This document shows positions 7,307 through 8,420 of a stretch of 8,420 bases of DNA, in pieces; within the stretch, counting starts at the first letter, position 1; each line of letters opens with the position of its first letter. Origin of the DNA: Crocinitomicaceae bacterium. GTDB lineage: Bacteria > Bacteroidota > Bacteroidia > Flavobacteriales_D > Crocinitomicaceae. The stretch lies in the NCBI GenBank assembly GCA_002696025.1, contig NZQU01000005.1, positions 1-8,420 on the forward strand, written 5' to 3'. The notes below the pieces were generated by a model. The model saw only the letters and a program-made list of their open reading frames with translations, did not search any database and was not told the DNA's origin. The position numbers and the translations under genes are program-made.

Positions 7307-8230
7307 TTATTCAATTTTATTATCCTGATTGATTTCACCTGTATTGATTTTAGGCAATGGCATATTTGGCTGAGGAACAAAAGCAACCTTTGCAGAAAAA
7401 GAAATGGTTTTAGAAGTCCCTACTTTTCTACCTTTAAAATATTCTGGGCTTTGAGTAAAAACCTTAGCACTTAGAGTGTCTTCAGAAGTTAAGCAATCGG
7501 AACAGACAGCTATGTATTTAAATCCCATATTATCAAGAATAGACTTTGCAGAATTAATGGTATGACCATAAAGATTTGGCAAAAAAACAGGGGGTTCAAT
7601 AATAGGATCTCCTTGATAAAGAAAAATAGTTGACCCAACCAATACTTTTGTGCCTTTTTCTATTGGTTTGCCTCTGTAAATTTGCTCAACAATTACTCCA
7701 GCAAAAATAGGGTTAACTGGCTTTTGTCTAAAAGCAACTTTTAAACCTCTATTCTCGAGAATAACTTTTGCAAATCGTTTTGTTTTAAATTTTAAATCTG
7801 GCATTTCAACATATTTCTTCTTTTTTGAAACACGAAAAAAAACAACTCTTCCTGGTTTAACACTAACCAATGTTTTTGATGAAGGCAAAGGTGATTGAAC
7901 GACTACAGTTCCATTTGGTTTCTTAGGATCGTAAATAGAATCTGAAATTTGATAGCGAAGACCAATGCTATCTAAAACACTCTTAACATCTTCGATATTT
8001 TGACCCTTAAAATCAGGCAATGTGATTTTAGATTCATGATTGGTTATGTCATCAAGATAAGATCTTGTTCCAAAAATCACAATAGAATAAAGACATAAAG
8101 CCAGTCCTAAATTGACAATGATGTATTTCCAAAAAAGCCAAGTAAAAAATATTGATTTTTTTTCATTTGTTTTTGACCTTTTGAAGGTAAAAAAACCTTT
8201 TAGCTTCTTTATTATGGAGTCTTTATTCAT
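7307..8230 (-). CDS. Membrane-anchored protein with three PASTA domains
   Basis: This protein has 307 residues from the ATG at 8228-8230. An in-frame TTG two codons upstream is possible, but ATG is preferred. A basic cytoplasmic N-terminus (about 1-30) precedes one transmembrane segment at about 34-54, so the rest faces the periplasm. Three PASTA domains follow at about 68-136 (TLPDFKGQNIEDVKSVLDSIGL), 140-208 (VEMPDLKFKTKRFAKVILENRGL) and 214-282 (VFLPNLYGHTINSAKSILDNMGF), each with the P-[DN]-L/F and G-x-x-[IL] helix pattern and a QSPxP- or Q-type strand. PASTA domains bind peptidoglycan precursors or mediate contacts in cell-wall regulators. There is no kinase or transpeptidase domain; PASTA-only membrane proteins of this type are common in Bacteroidota. 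Cys243 and Cys246 form a CSDC motif in the third domain. The gene ends in three consecutive TAA codons, 54 bases before the T9SS substrate gene. Confidence 0.88.
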   Translation of the reverse strand: MNKDSIIKKLKGFFTFKRSKTNEKKSIFFTWLFWKYIIVNLGLALCLYSIVIFGTRSYLDDITNHESKITLPDFKGQNIEDVKSVLDSIGLRYQISDSIYDPKKPNGTVVVQSPLPSSKTLVSVKPGRVVFFRVSKKKKYVEMPDLKFKTKRFAKVILENRGLKVAFRQKPVNPIFAGVIVEQIYRGKPIEKGTKVLVGSTIFLYQGDPIIEPPVFLPNLYGHTINSAKSILDNMGFKYIAVCSDCLTSEDTLSAKVFTQSPEYFKGRKVGTSKTISFSAKVAFVPQPNMPLPKINTGEINQDNKIE

Positions 8231-8250
8231 CTGCAATGGTAAAGTTAAGA

Positions 8251-8285
8251 CAAAACTGAATAACTAAAGCTAAAAAAATCAAAAA
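8251..8285 (-). promoter_or_regulatory. Candidate Bacteroidota-type promoter for the PASTA gene
   Basis: On the minus strand a TTTTTG (8280-8285) is followed 21 bases later by CAGTTTTG (8251-8258), which matches the TTTG / TAnnTTTG promoter pattern except for the first base of the -7 box. It lies about 20 bases ahead of the preferred ATG, and its -33 part overlaps the stop codon of the upstream gene. The match is approximate and such motifs are frequent in AT-rich DNA, so this is only a candidate. Confidence 0.3.
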
Positions 8286-8420
8286 TTAGGCATTAACACA
8301 TTAGACTTATAAAAATCTTCGATGTAATTTAATGTTTCATCTGCTGTATCAACAACTTTAAATAAATCTAAATCCTTTTTTGAAATATTTTTTTCTTGAT
8401 CAAGCATTGTATTCATTATC
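8279..8420 (-). CDS. C-terminal end of a probable LOG/TIGR00730-family Rossmann-fold protein
   Basis: These are the last 46 codons, ending with TGA at 8279-8281; the body of the gene lies beyond the right edge. The visible tail reads ISKKDLDLFKVVDTADETLN followed by YIEDFYKSN and the terminal VLMPNF. The pattern of a DLxLFxxVDTADE motif, an amphipathic helix ending in DFY, and a final PNF matches what I recall of the C-termini of Bacteroidota LOG (cytokinin riboside 5'-monophosphate phosphoribohydrolase-like, formerly 'lysine decarboxylase') proteins. The catalytic PGGxGTxxE motif would lie upstream and is not in the window, so the call rests on the tail only. The stop is 48 bases before the PASTA gene start, so the two could be co-transcribed. 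Confidence 0.6.
   Translation of the reverse strand, partial: IMNTMLDQEKNISKKDLDLFKVVDTADETLNYIEDFYKSNVLMPNF

Noticed and set aside
8231..8236. TTG start two codons upstream of the PASTA gene's ATG.
   Set aside because: The ATG at 8228-8230 is the more usual start and adds no missing domain; the two-codon extension has no supporting ribosome-binding site.

Overview
The window is AT-rich DNA from a member of the Bacteroidota, most likely a marine-type Flavobacteriia relative. Three things support this: a secreted protein with a type IX secretion (T9SS) C-terminal sorting domain, an OmpA-family protein with TPR, PD40 propeller and OmpA modules in the order known from PorE, and start sites that lack clear Shine-Dalgarno sequences. 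Two candidate promoters also resemble the Bacteroidota TTTG / TAnnTTTG type. All eight genes lie on the minus strand, so the text below reads from high to low coordinates. No RNA gene, mobile element, CRISPR array or integrated island was seen, and no gene-free stretch exceeds about 70 bases.

Upstream block (8420 to 4014): the C-terminal end of a probable LOG/TIGR00730-family protein, then a membrane-anchored protein with three PASTA domains, a 733-residue T9SS-exported protein of unknown function, and an RluD-family 23S rRNA pseudouridine synthase. The last two are coupled: the TAG stop of the exported protein shares one base with the GTG start of the pseudouridine synthase. A 70-base gap follows, holding a weak hairpin plus U-run and a perfect TAnnTTTG box.

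Downstream block (3943 to 1): the PorE-like OmpA-family envelope protein, a 79-residue PspC-domain membrane protein, an RmlD-like extended SDR (nucleotide-sugar or related reductase), and the N-terminal 200 residues of an alanine/glycine:cation symporter that runs off the left edge. Gaps of 17, 21 and 35 bases suggest co-transcription of at least the first three.

Most of the window is core-type envelope and housekeeping content, and I do not see a clear undescribed defence or mobile system. The points most worth a second look are the uncharacterised T9SS client coupled to rluD, its proximity to a PorE-like protein, the lone PspC gene, and a GTGAA-containing motif that recurs in three intergenic gaps.
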